DNA from: Paludibacteraceae bacterium | GTDB lineage: Bacteria; Bacteroidota; Bacteroidia; Bacteroidales; Paludibacteraceae | DNA length: 64,000 bases | NCBI GenBank assembly: GCA_017478225.1 | Contig: JAFVDX010000002.1 | Coordinates: forward strand, 145,485-209,484 | Reading direction: 5' to 3' | Part shown: piece after piece, positions 35,101 to 43,582 of the stretch | Position numbering within the stretch: the stretch's first letter is position 1 | Layout: each line of letters begins with the position of its first letter | Translations under genes and position numbers: made by a program | The notes under the pieces: model-generated | What the model was told of the DNA's origin: nothing | Database searches by the model: none | The model's input: the letters and a program-made list of their open reading frames with translations, nothing else

Positions 35101-36952
35101 TGTTTCTCGAGAATTGGCTTCAGTAGATGAAGACACACGCGAAGGATTGGCTGCCACCCTGCTTGCTACAGGCATGTATGTAGGGGAAAGTAATGTGGCA
35201 GCACAACGCGATGGATATGCTCTCTCATCTATAATCAATAGCCGTATCAATGCCGCCATGGCAAATTCTAAATTAGGCAAGTTTATTGATATGGATATCA
35301 GTAGCGGACAAACCAACCACGCTACAGGTAAAACTAACGACATGAATATCGCTATCAGCAAGTCGTTCTTCAAAGACAAACTACGGGTAACAGTAGGCTC
35401 TACTATATCCGACAACCCCGAAATAAACAAGACCAACGGCCTTTTCACCAACCTCACAGCCGACTACAAACTAACCAAAGACGGCTCCGTTTTACTACGA
35501 CTATTCTCACAACGCGACTACAATAATATCCTTGAGGGTGAACTATATAAATCCGGTCTGAGCGTACTCGCTACCAAAGAATGGCGCCACCAAGAGTATT
35601 TCAGAGGGGACACTATCTTCCGCACCTACGGATTAACAGCAGACGCTGGAGTGGCATATCGCTCCAATAATAGTATCGGACCTAACCTCACCATCAAATC
35701 ATCTGTCAAAAACCTACTTGGACGAGGTGAAACATTTACCATCAAAGGCAATGGCGCATACTATTGGGCACTAAGAAACAGACACCCGGGCGACCCAAAG
35801 AAAACAGATACTTACAAACTTGGTGTCAATACCGCTCTTGTGTTTCCTTATCTACATTGGAAAGGAAATAACAACCCTGACGGAGACACACGCTACTCTG
35901 TTGGCTATCAGTATGAAAATATAGCAGGAGGATATGGTCTGCATAAGATATCCGGGTCTTTAACCTATTTCATTCGCTCACCATTTAGCCCTTATATCGT
36001 TCATTCCTTCACACCTCTCTCTCTTACTGTGGTGCGCATGAAAGCCGAAGCAACCGACCTCTTGGATAAAGCAGCAGAATACCCACAACTAATCAATCTC
36101 TTGGCAGGTGATGAGTTCTCACCCGCAATTGGCTATACCTTTACATACAACAACTACCGATCCAATCGACCGGTTAACTCTATGATTGAATTAGGATTCA
36201 AAGAGTCAGGTAACCTCGTCAATGCAATCTATTGTGCATTCGGTCATAAATGGAATGAACAAAACAAACCATTAGGTGCTATCACCTACAATCAGTATGT
36301 TAAACTCACTGCCGAACTGCGTAATAAATTCAATCTAACCGACAAAGTGAGTATCGCCACACGACTATACGCAGGAGCAAATATGCCGGTTGGTAACTCA
36401 GCCTTCTCCCCGCTTTCAGAGGCATTCTACACCGGTGGTCCCAACAGTCTGCGTGCATCTTCACCTTATGCCTACGGACCCGGCAATTTCTACTCCGCTA
36501 AATACAACCAAAACTTCTTCCATGCAGGTGATGTCAAGTTAGAAGCCAACTTCGAACTCCGATTCCCAATCGTATGGAAACTCTTTGGCGCTGTATTCGT
36601 GGACGCAGGTAATGTATGGAACTGGCAAAGCCTCACAGATATACTGAAATCACACGGATTCGAAGATTATATCGAGAAATTAGAACTGCCCGAGGACCTA
36701 AACGATGGCATTATCAATAATCCTAATTTTGCCAAACAAATAGCACTTGGTACAGGTGCTGGTCTGCGACTTGACCTCGACGGACTCGTTATTCGACTTG
36801 ACATCGGTATTGGTATCCACTCGCCTTATCAAACCTTCAAATATGATAAGTCCGGTAACCCCGACAAGACAAAACCTATAAACACTTATTTCAATATCCC
36901 TTCCGCTCTTGATGCCTTCCGCTTTAATTTCGGTATAGGATATCCATTCTGA
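32117..36952 (+). CDS. TamB-like protein fused to an Omp85/TamA-type beta-barrel
   Basis: 1611 residues. Residues 10-34 form an N-terminal inner-membrane anchor (IFGVAVGLVLLLLIAVAAVV); about 40-1000 are long repetitive beta-strand (AsmA/TamB groove) sequence; about 985-1150 is the DUF490/TamB end (VGSTISDNPEINKTNG ... LEGELYKSG). From about 1165 to 1611 the sequence is an Omp85 barrel: KNLLGRGETFTIKGNGAYY, GGPNSLRASSPYAYGPG near 1440 (the L6 motif; here SLRA instead of the usual SLRG) and GIHSPYQTF...RFNFGIGYPF with terminal Phe. Usually TamA and TamB are separate. One chain would span inner to outer membrane and may move lipids or assemble proteins. Confidence 0.85.
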   Translation: MSKRSLWWKMPLAIFGVAVGLVLLLLIAVAAVVSTPSARIAVLEKGVEIANKKTDFDIDLGKLYISPFHHSPMVLYRAWKGTGDLPLQVEIDSLFVGHRGQDTLIYVHALRLSAKALTDKAQPTIQDAINNGNFAELMGLPIVVEQLMLNKATFHSDSLIATVGVDVLVNNLDLSSPQLNILKGQYPLNDLKLSDVFVGIDLRETPPDTTAQKEPAPLLLSFDVPNGELSNIHFQLTPIGLDIQTRRLSVDALVDVGGNHYDVNRINLGGASIAIGSLLIPIDTVHGGANIDLEKQMITSKGLYAQSDSFGAKADVTATALDLQTMRIDVKANANFRGSMAQVRGYYDIDDEAYDAVVNIEKVDLSPFLTNNKPIIIAGEINAQGKGIDPHSRAMKSNVKIHMTDCIYDNINVSGIKLDATLADKTIDGNLHLPIAINDSSLRIKALTKHRFRVSDFLTPKNIGVDYHTDMHNINASVAGENFSAEHLTLNFTTDSTTTLDLATKGLNVDIKSPMHVLKLVDDIQPFIKAVGDSTLINSIVTLQDLTIIDTLRHHLPDFAANIKLTKGSPAQHIIQRIGLDINQIALSVSSDSVETNLALDASIPEINHPQDSTALRLPAANADIQLRLNEGTTNLSLAAHSRLTDGAMTLHDLKTDALLHFDLERNNNIINGKGRLTLDSIVLDTTNIGNRFVDISVAPSKRYANTIRADVSLDDIPLDIVDSIIHVADLDLSGLVRAKASADGLPNKFDLSANVLPIGVAAQYKPFEVGLSLGQTPIIMEHNQLDFNGLPIYGADSTFIALTGGLNLDSMRLNIAIQADSFAPVKLVKNGPIPVYGDLATDIHGTVTGPLDDIVADVDVDILPTTDITYPIDKKNLAQVKPYGKVNVQYKVANSELNLGGQVNVDDGFIRYSPKAYPIMPFHVDSGSNISFHGPIGKTKLNVSASQKVKADVESKDEETRRVDFTTGVRVKGEVDSIGIKSIGFFLEAPNDETVSRELASVDEDTREGLAATLLATGMYVGESNVAAQRDGYALSSIINSRINAAMANSKLGKFIDMDISSGQTNHATGKTNDMNIAISKSFFKDKLRVTVGSTISDNPEINKTNGLFTNLTADYKLTKDGSVLLRLFSQRDYNNILEGELYKSGLSVLATKEWRHQEYFRGDTIFRTYGLTADAGVAYRSNNSIGPNLTIKSSVKNLLGRGETFTIKGNGAYYWALRNRHPGDPKKTDTYKLGVNTALVFPYLHWKGNNNPDGDTRYSVGYQYENIAGGYGLHKISGSLTYFIRSPFSPYIVHSFTPLSLTVVRMKAEATDLLDKAAEYPQLINLLAGDEFSPAIGYTFTYNNYRSNRPVNSMIELGFKESGNLVNAIYCAFGHKWNEQNKPLGAITYNQYVKLTAELRNKFNLTDKVSIATRLYAGANMPVGNSAFSPLSEAFYTGGPNSLRASSPYAYGPGNFYSAKYNQNFFHAGDVKLEANFELRFPIVWKLFGAVFVDAGNVWNWQSLTDILKSHGFEDYIEKLELPEDLNDGIINNPNFAKQIALGTGAGLRLDLDGLVIRLDIGIGIHSPYQTFKYDKSGNPDKTKPINTYFNIPSALDAFRFNFGIGYPF

Positions 36953-36975
36953 CAATAATATAATAAATATATAAT

Positions 36976-38340
36976 ATGGTACATGATTTATACATTTTAA
37001 TGATTACGGCAGGCGTTGTAAGTCTGCTCTTTAAGTTGCTCAAGCAACCGGTTGTGTTAGGTTATATTGTAGCCGGTATTTTGGTCGGTCCAAACTTGTT
37101 TGGAGAAAATTGGGTAAATCCTGAAAATGTTGAGGCATGGGGAAATATCGGAGTGCTGTTTGTACTTTTCTGTATTGGTCTTGAGTTCCGTATTAAAAAT
37201 CTGTTTGAAAGCGGTAAAGTAGCACTTATAGGTGCTGCAACCATTATCTTGGGCATGCTGTTGTTAGGCTTTGGCGTTGGGCGTTCCGCTGAATTGGATA
37301 CTATGAACTCTCTCTTTTTGGCGGCCATGCTATGTATGTCTTCCACAACCATCGTAATGAAGGCAGTTGACGAAGCAGGGCTCAGTAAGGAACGCTTTGT
37401 GAAAGGTGCCACGGGTATTCTTATTTTAGAAGATATTGTGGCAGTTGTGTTGATGGTCCTGCTTTCAAGTATTGCAGTCAAAAATAGTTTAGATGGCGTA
37501 GAACTACTAAAAAAAGTGGGAATACTTGCTCTCACACTTGTAATATGGTTTGTTTGCGGCATACTTATTATTCCCACACTGCTCAGAAAAGTACGCCCAT
37601 ATCTCAACGATGAACTATTGATTATTCTTGCACTCGGTCTGTGTCTTGGTATGGTACTAACAGCCGAAGAAGCCGGGTTCAGCAGCGCACTTGGTGCTTT
37701 TGTTATGGGTATGATACTTGCCGAAACACTTGAATCACATCGTATTGAACACCTTATGGCCCCGCTTAAAAATGTTTTCGCCGCTATTTTCTTTGTGTCG
37801 GTTGGTATGATGATCAATCCATCGTCTTTAGTAACATATTGGTCCTCGATACTTTATGTTTCTGTTGTTGTCATCGTTGGCATGATTATCTTTGGTACTC
37901 TCGGCTGCTGGTGGGGAGGCGCTACGCTCAAAGACTCTATGCTCACCGGTTTCTCATTTGTGCAAATAGGAGAGTTCTCATTCATCATCGCAGCCTTAGG
38001 TGGCAAATTAGGAGTTACCGACCCCGTCATCTACCCTATCATCGTCGCAGCCAGCGTACTCACTACTTTCCTCACTCCATATATCATGAAGGCTGCTGTA
38101 CCATGTTATGATTTCATCTACAAGCACTCGTCACCACGCATTCGCGAAAAAATCGACAAACGCGAACAAAAGGTGCTACAAGCAGAGCAAGCAGCATCAA
38201 TCAATGACGACAACACCAATCCGTCTTCTGCTGACAAAGTGCGTCATGCCGTTCGCCGCACTATTGTAACTAAACGGCTCGTGGACCTGTTCTTCAAGAA
38301 TATGAGTGAAAACGATAGACCTAAAGATAAAAACAATTAA
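36976..38340 (+). CDS. CPA2-family cation:proton antiporter
   Basis: 454 residues with 12-13 membrane segments. Family motifs: LLKQPVVLGYIVAGILVGPN, VLFVLFCIGLEFRIKNLF, ILILEDIVAVVLMVLL (ion-binding Asp), FSFVQIGEFSFIIAALG. The C-terminus (about residues 385-454) is a charged tail without an RCK/TrkA-N domain, unlike KefB/KefC. It probably exchanges K+ or Na+ for protons at the inner membrane. It follows the TamB fusion by 23 bp. Confidence 0.88.
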   Translation: MVHDLYILMITAGVVSLLFKLLKQPVVLGYIVAGILVGPNLFGENWVNPENVEAWGNIGVLFVLFCIGLEFRIKNLFESGKVALIGAATIILGMLLLGFGVGRSAELDTMNSLFLAAMLCMSSTTIVMKAVDEAGLSKERFVKGATGILILEDIVAVVLMVLLSSIAVKNSLDGVELLKKVGILALTLVIWFVCGILIIPTLLRKVRPYLNDELLIILALGLCLGMVLTAEEAGFSSALGAFVMGMILAETLESHRIEHLMAPLKNVFAAIFFVSVGMMINPSSLVTYWSSILYVSVVVIVGMIIFGTLGCWWGGATLKDSMLTGFSFVQIGEFSFIIAALGGKLGVTDPVIYPIIVAASVLTTFLTPYIMKAAVPCYDFIYKHSSPRIREKIDKREQKVLQAEQAASINDDNTNPSSADKVRHAVRRTIVTKRLVDLFFKNMSENDRPKDKNN

Positions 38341-38421
38341 TGTTTTACATATTCGTGTAAAACTATTGATTGGATATATCTTTTGGTAGGTTTTGTCAAT
38401 AATAAATCCATTAATACAACA

Positions 38422-38880
38422 ATGATAGACTATATAAAAACATCAGATGGCTTATATGCTTATCGTTATCCTCGGGCATCGATAACAGCCGATAGTGTAC
38501 TCTTTGCTGAGCAAGACGGACAGATATTCGTGTTGCTTATTCAGCGTGGCAACGAGCCATACAAAGGCTGTTGGGCGTTTCCGGGCGGATTTCTCAATAT
38601 GGATGAGACAGTAGCGCGTTGTGCCGAGCGTGAATTAGAGGAGGAGACAGGTATCGTCATGAGTGGTATGCAGTTGGTGGGAATTTATTCCAATGTTGAG
38701 CGCGACCCGCGTGGACGCGTCATCACCGCTGCATATACAGCCATTACCACTATGCCTCAAGCCACCGCCGCAGACGACGCTGCTGACGCCAAATGGTGGC
38801 CAATAAACGACCTACCCCATCTCGCTTTCGACCACGAGACAATCCTCAACGACGCTATTAAGTTAATGAAAATTAAATAA
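38422..38880 (+). CDS. NUDIX hydrolase (8-oxo-dGTP/ADP-ribose type)
   Basis: About 152 residues from the ATG at 38422 (IDYIKTSDGLYAYRYPRAS); an earlier ATG at 38383 would add a hydrophilic tail without support. The Nudix box is complete: GGFLNMDETVARCAERELEE followed by ETG (about residues 52-74). It cleaves nucleoside diphosphate derivatives; the RYPRASITADSVLF start is that of the ADP-ribose/NADH subgroup. Single gene. Confidence 0.88.
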   Translation: MIDYIKTSDGLYAYRYPRASITADSVLFAEQDGQIFVLLIQRGNEPYKGCWAFPGGFLNMDETVARCAERELEEETGIVMSGMQLVGIYSNVERDPRGRVITAAYTAITTMPQATAADDAADAKWWPINDLPHLAFDHETILNDAIKLMKIK

Positions 38881-38885
38881 TATAA

Positions 38886-39037
38886 CTATAGTTTCCCACT
38901 CAGATGAGAATAAAATTAGATTTGGGGTAATTTAAGATAATTTTGGACTAACAAGTTTTTTCCTTTATAAGTTGTCAAAAATTACCCAAAATTATCCAAA
39001 AATATAAATTCATGTTTCCTGAAGTGGAAAACTATAG
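38886..39037. repeat. Intergenic terminal-inverted-repeat element, copy 3
   Basis: Ends CTATAGTTTCCCACT and AGTGGAAAACTATAG; the interior repeats GGTAATTTAAGATAATTTTGG and the reverse form CAAAAATTACCCAAAATTAT, so the whole is nearly a palindrome. Starts 5 bp after the NUDIX stop codon. Related to copies at 5918, 8643 and 40723. Confidence 0.7.
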
Positions 39038-39096
39038 TCTAATAATAAAGTGCCTGCCTAAAATCTCGTATCTCTGTACGATTTTTACCCTAATCG

Positions 39097-39127
39097 TTTG
39101 TATAATTCAGAAAAAATCGTACCTTTG
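39097..39127 (+). promoter_or_regulatory. Promoter before leader copy 3
   Basis: TTTG at 39097-39100 and TACCTTTG at 39120-39127, 19 bp apart. Confidence 0.6.
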
Positions 39128-39204
39128 CAGACATCATTTGAAGCGCCGCACTCCTCACTCGCAACCAATACAAAAAAAAGTAACAACGATTTGTTATATA
39201 GAAG
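39128..39204 (+). promoter_or_regulatory. Conserved 5' leader repeat, copy 3 (orphan)
   Basis: Begins GCAGACATCATTTGAAGCGC, then CTCGCAACCAATACAAAAA and CGATTTGTTATATAGAAG, the same order as the leaders at 10312 and 14555. No gene follows closely: 39205-39459 holds no reading frame I can support, apart from two copies of the phrase AATCGACGCTC. The next gene has its own promoter. Confidence 0.55.
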
Positions 39205-39459
39205 TTGCTGATTGATAGAATAAAGGCACTATATCTAAATCAATAATCTTCATTTTTCCGCACGCTTAAAGCCCACCTCATTAGTAATATAAATTCTTTT
39301 GGAGCCATTCTTTCGCAAAGGGATACAAAAAACAACCGAAATAGCGAAAATAATCAGGAATCGACGCTCCAACAGCGGATAAACAGCCATAGTTCGATGT
39401 TCTAGCGGTTAAAATACATATAAAAATCGACGCTCTGACGGTGATTTATAACAAAAACT

Positions 39460-39491
39460 CTTGTATGTATCAAAAATATATTGTATCTTTG
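39460..39491 (+). promoter_or_regulatory. Promoter of the AAA ATPase gene
   Basis: CTTG at 39460-39463 and TATCTTTG at 39484-39491, 20 bp apart; ATG at 39517. Confidence 0.6.
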
Positions 39492-39516
39492 CGGCGAATT
39501 TGTTATATGTAAAATT

Positions 39517-40722
39517 ATGGTAGAGGATATTTCTGTTTTGCGCCAAGCCATGTCCAACCGCTTGCAGATGGTAACAACTACATTCCATCGGTATTTGTTT
39601 TCACAAATCAATTGGAATAATCGCCTCATCGGCATTTGTGGTTATCGAGGTGTGGGTAAGACAACACTGATCTTGCAGCACATAAAAGAGGACTTTGCTG
39701 ACCGACAATCCGTGTTATATGCTAGTGTTGACCATGGATGGTTTCTAACGCACACGCTGTATGATCTTGCCGAGTATCACCAGCAACACGGAGGAACGCA
39801 TTTGTTTTTAGACGAAGTGCACTACTATCATAATTGGCAGTCAGAGATAAAAAATATCTATGACGATTTTCCATCTCTTCACATCATTTTTACAGGTAGT
39901 AGTATGCTCCATCTCAATACACAAGCAGGAGATCTGTCTCGGCGGTTGCGTATGTACACGCTGCAAGTTATGTCTCTCAGAGAATATATTGCTATTGAGA
40001 GAGGTATTGAGATGCCTATTTATTCTATGGAAGACATATTAAATGATTCTATCAATATTGCATCCCTCATAGCCGAACAAATAACCATACAGCCATATTT
40101 TGAAACATATATTCAACACGGCTGCTATCCATTCTATAAAGAAGAAGGTGATGGCTTCGAGCAGCGGTTACAAGAAACCATTTGGCTCGTTCTGGAGCGT
40201 GACTGGCCAGCCGTAGAAGAAGTCAATTATGCAACTATTCAAAAGACTAAGCGCTTATTGATGGTGCTGGCGGAAGCGGTTCCATTAGCCCCAAATATGA
40301 CTGAACTCTTCGCTGCCGTGGAAACGAATAGAGAGGGTGGCCTTAGAATGCTTTATACTCTTGAGAAAGCCGGACTATTGTCGTTGCTCTCGCGCCAACC
40401 GCGGTCAATAGGAGCGTTGCGAAAGCCGGATAAAATCTATTTGGGAAATGCCAATTTGATGAATGTCCTTAGTCCGAATCCTAATATCGGTACACTTCGT
40501 GAGACATTCTTCTATAATCAATTGAATGCGGCAGGAAACGAAGTACTTCTTTCGCCCAAAGGAGACTTTATGGTCAATAGAAAATACACAGTGGAAGTTG
40601 GTGGACCATCAAAGACTTTTAAACAAATCAAGGATATAGAGCATAGTTATCTTGCAGTGGATAACACTCCTATTGGGGATGTTAATCGTATACCTCTTTG
40701 GTTGTTCGGATTTATTTACTAA
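39517..40722 (+). CDS. AAA ATPase with DUF4143-like C-terminal domain
   Basis: About 401 residues. Walker A GYRGVGKTTLILQ near residue 40, Walker B GTHLFLDEVHYYHNW near residue 97, sensor HIIFTGSSMLHL; middle segment RRLRMYTLQVMSLREYIAI is the family's conserved region; the C-terminal part has the nuclease-like/DUF4143 pattern GNEVLLSPKGDFMVNRKYTVEVGGP, with the D...E.VGG typical of a decayed PD-(D/E)XK fold. These stand-alone ATPases are frequent in Bacteroidota; role unknown. A repeat element begins directly after its stop. Confidence 0.8.
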   Translation: MVEDISVLRQAMSNRLQMVTTTFHRYLFSQINWNNRLIGICGYRGVGKTTLILQHIKEDFADRQSVLYASVDHGWFLTHTLYDLAEYHQQHGGTHLFLDEVHYYHNWQSEIKNIYDDFPSLHIIFTGSSMLHLNTQAGDLSRRLRMYTLQVMSLREYIAIERGIEMPIYSMEDILNDSINIASLIAEQITIQPYFETYIQHGCYPFYKEEGDGFEQRLQETIWLVLERDWPAVEEVNYATIQKTKRLLMVLAEAVPLAPNMTELFAAVETNREGGLRMLYTLEKAGLLSLLSRQPRSIGALRKPDKIYLGNANLMNVLSPNPNIGTLRETFFYNQLNAAGNEVLLSPKGDFMVNRKYTVEVGGPSKTFKQIKDIEHSYLAVDNTPIGDVNRIPLWLFGFIY

Positions 40723-40895
40723 CTTAGATTTACTACATAAAAGGGAATATAATTCAATTTTAGGTATTTTTGGATAATTTTGGGTGATTTTTGAAAACTT
40801 TTAAATGAGAAAAACATAGTTTATAATTAAATTAGTATAATTCATAGATAACCAATAAATATAATCAGTTGATTATCGTTGTAGGAAACTTAAGT
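40723..40895. repeat. Intergenic terminal-inverted-repeat element, copy 4
   Basis: Starts at the base after the stop codon; its right end, reversed, is ACTTAAGTTTCCTACAAC. Read in reverse it aligns along most of its length with copy 1 (ATTTATTGG, GAATTATACTAATT, AAACTATGTTTTTCTC, CAAAATTATCC). Confidence 0.7.
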
Positions 40896-40965
40896 GATTA
40901 AATAAAATAGCGCTATTATCAACAATCAAATACCAATATTCCTTGCATGATGATAGTTCTTGAAA

Positions 40966-41316
40966 ATGCGTAGAAAACTAATATATTGTTTGTCTGCATG
41001 GGTGACATTGGTTGCCTTTGGCTTTATGATGGTGGTTAAAGCAACCCACCATCAAGAAGTGCATCACTCTCATGAAACTGAGTGCGTGCTTGACCATCTT
41101 CCTTTGTCGCAATGCGGACACACATATTTTTCAAATCAGCAGACAGATGACGATGATTGTGCAATATGTCATTTCTCAATCGTCAAAATCCTACAACCGC
41201 ATTATGCATATTATCACTTTGCGACAACATTTATATGCAGTCTGCAACGACCAGATTATTATTTTCTTTCTTACACTTTCCTTGCCCATTGTCCAGGGCG
41301 TGCCCCGCCGTGTTAA
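40966..41316 (+). CDS. Small membrane-anchored Cys/His-rich protein of a metal operon
   Basis: About 116 residues. One N-terminal membrane segment (LIYCLSAWVTLVAFGFMMVV), then a metal-ligand-rich part: THHQEVHHSHETEC, LSQCGH and DDDDCAICHFSI (CxxCH). No family name recognised; it has the look of small periplasmic proteins found before TonB receptors for zinc or copper. A TTG two codons earlier could also be the start. It precedes the receptor gene by 73 bp. Confidence 0.6.
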   Translation: MRRKLIYCLSAWVTLVAFGFMMVVKATHHQEVHHSHETECVLDHLPLSQCGHTYFSNQQTDDDDCAICHFSIVKILQPHYAYYHFATTFICSLQRPDYYFLSYTFLAHCPGRAPPC

Positions 41317-41389
41317 ATAACAAGGGACCAAGTACAAGGACATGTACCAAGTCTCATGATTTCAGTATTTAACCATTAAACGGCACAAA

Positions 41390-43561
41390 ATGAATTTACT
41401 TACAATTACATGCGCCGTATTGTTGTCTATTCCTGCGTCCGTAGAAACGGATACAACGGATTTACAAATAGAAGAAGTAACTGTGACTGCTCCACATCGG
41501 CATGTTAGTTACATTGTTTCACAGAGCAGCGTGGAGGTGGATGCAGACTATGTAACCACACAGATGCAAGGTTCGTTGGCAAAGAGCCTGGAGTCAATAG
41601 CCGGTGTGCAGGCTTCTTCGATCGGTTCGGGACTATCAAGACCCGCCATCCGTGGCTTAGGATTCAACCGTCTGGCTATCATCCACGACGGAATCCGACA
41701 TGAAGGACAACAATGGGGCGATGACCACGGACTGGAGATTGACCAGTTCGCTATAGATAATATCGAGATTATCAAAGGGGCTTCTGCTCTTTTGTACGGC
41801 TCTGACGCAGTTGGTGGAGCCATATTATTAAGCTCAAAGTCCAAAAGTTCGATATGCGAAGAGAAATCTATCAGCGGTTCGACTCATATATTCGCACGAA
41901 GCAACAACACGCTTATTGGAGTCTCTACACAAGTAGAAGGAACGAGAAAATCTCTCCATTCAACATCATCACCTCATACTTTTTATTGGCGTCTAAATGC
42001 CACTTATCAAGATTACGGCGATTATAGTGTTCCAACAGATAGTTTTGAGTACTACTCTTATCGCATACCTCTATATAAACGCACCTTGCGCAACACGGCA
42101 GGTCGTGAGGCTGACGGTTCGCTTATGCTGGGCTATAATACGCGCCATTGGCACACTTGTTTGCGTGTCTATGAGACATGGTCTCAGAGCGGCTTCTTTG
42201 CCAATGCTCATGGGCTGGAGGTGCGCTTGTCAGATATAGACTACGACCATAGTCAGCGGGATATAGACCTGCCCAAACAATCTGTCAATCATCTTAAAAT
42301 GCTCTGGCATACGGCGTATATTCATGACAATTGGGGCATGGAGGTAGATGCCGCATGGCAGCATAACCTGCGTCGCGAGGAGTCAGAACCTGTATCGCAC
42401 GGCTATATGCCCACCCCACCTAATAGCATGGAGCGGCAGTTTAGCAAACATACTGCCACAATAAATGCTTCTGCCCGGTGGAATGTAGCAGCAAAACACA
42501 CCTTACGGTTTGGGTTGCAAAGCGAGATGCAGCATAACCGCCGAAGCGGATGGGGATTTATCATCCCAGACTTTGAGCAATATAGTGTAGGTGTTTATGC
42601 AGGCGAAGAATGGCGGGTAAACAGCCGTTGGACGCTCAATGCCGGCGTGCGTTACGATTTTTTTCACACACATATTCATGCCTATAACGACTGGTACTTG
42701 ACACCTATAGGCAATACGGCTATCTATCAGGAGCGTTCTGCGTCCCTTGCACGCCATTTCCATAGTTTCACATGGTCGGCAGGTGTACGATACACTCACC
42801 GCGGATGGACATTCAAGGCTAATATCGGCAAAGCATTCCGCACACCAATAGCCAAGGAACTTGGAGCGGATGGTATCAATTACCATATCTTCCGTTACGA
42901 GGCAGGTAATAGCGCGTTGAACCCCGAGCAGAGTTATCAAGCCGATTTGTCCTTGGCATGGGAGAATGACTTCGTACGTGTTCAGGCAGATCCGTTTGTT
43001 GGCTATTTCCCCAACTATATCTACCTTAGCCCTACGCCAGACTACCGCGAAGGTCTGCAACTCTATCGATATACCCAGGCGCAAGTGATCCGAGCAGGAG
43101 CAGAAGCGATACTAACCTTCCGTCCATGGAGACATCTGGATATCAGCGTGCAAGGTGAATACCTCTTTGCTCGTCAGTTATCCGGCGACAAGAAAGGCTA
43201 TGGTCTCCCCTTCTCTCCGCCATGGCGTCTGATGCCGGAAGTGAAGTTCCATTGGGGAAAAGAGTCTAAAATCAATAATTCAAAGTCAAAAACCATTGGC
43301 AAAGGTTTTGCTGCCATAAATGTGCGTGTTTGCGGAGCGCAGCGTGACATTGTACCGCCAGAGAAGCCGACTGACGGATGGTGGACGCTCAACCTCTCAG
43401 CCGGACAGCGATTTGTGCTTCGAACCTGTTTGCTGAGTATTACTCTCAAAGCAGATAATATCCTTAATACCAAATACTACGACCACACCTCTTATTACCG
43501 TTTGATAGACATCCCTGAAGCGGGATGGAACCTGTCGGCAATGGTGGGAGTGGAGTTTTGA
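41390..43561 (+). CDS. TonB-dependent outer-membrane receptor, probable metal uptake
   Basis: 723 residues. A short signal peptide (LLTITCAVLLSIPASV), a TonB-box-like stretch (LQIEEVTVTAP), the plug (about 40-150: RPAIRGLGFNRLAIIHDGIR, IEIIKGASALLYGSDAVGGA) and a 22-strand barrel ending with VGVEF (terminal Phe). No carboxypeptidase-like domain, so it is not a SusC glycan importer. Neighbours are both His-rich, which points to a transition metal such as zinc or copper; this is inference. Confidence 0.85.
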   Translation: MNLLTITCAVLLSIPASVETDTTDLQIEEVTVTAPHRHVSYIVSQSSVEVDADYVTTQMQGSLAKSLESIAGVQASSIGSGLSRPAIRGLGFNRLAIIHDGIRHEGQQWGDDHGLEIDQFAIDNIEIIKGASALLYGSDAVGGAILLSSKSKSSICEEKSISGSTHIFARSNNTLIGVSTQVEGTRKSLHSTSSPHTFYWRLNATYQDYGDYSVPTDSFEYYSYRIPLYKRTLRNTAGREADGSLMLGYNTRHWHTCLRVYETWSQSGFFANAHGLEVRLSDIDYDHSQRDIDLPKQSVNHLKMLWHTAYIHDNWGMEVDAAWQHNLRREESEPVSHGYMPTPPNSMERQFSKHTATINASARWNVAAKHTLRFGLQSEMQHNRRSGWGFIIPDFEQYSVGVYAGEEWRVNSRWTLNAGVRYDFFHTHIHAYNDWYLTPIGNTAIYQERSASLARHFHSFTWSAGVRYTHRGWTFKANIGKAFRTPIAKELGADGINYHIFRYEAGNSALNPEQSYQADLSLAWENDFVRVQADPFVGYFPNYIYLSPTPDYREGLQLYRYTQAQVIRAGAEAILTFRPWRHLDISVQGEYLFARQLSGDKKGYGLPFSPPWRLMPEVKFHWGKESKINNSKSKTIGKGFAAINVRVCGAQRDIVPPEKPTDGWWTLNLSAGQRFVLRTCLLSITLKADNILNTKYYDHTSYYRLIDIPEAGWNLSAMVGVEF

Positions 43562-43582
43562 ACAAATTAAAAATTGCAAATT

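Noticed and set aside
41072..41372. Alternative overlapping frames in the small Cys/His-rich gene.
   Set aside because: Only the 40966-41316 frame has a membrane anchor plus metal-ligand motifs; the others are low-complexity shadows.
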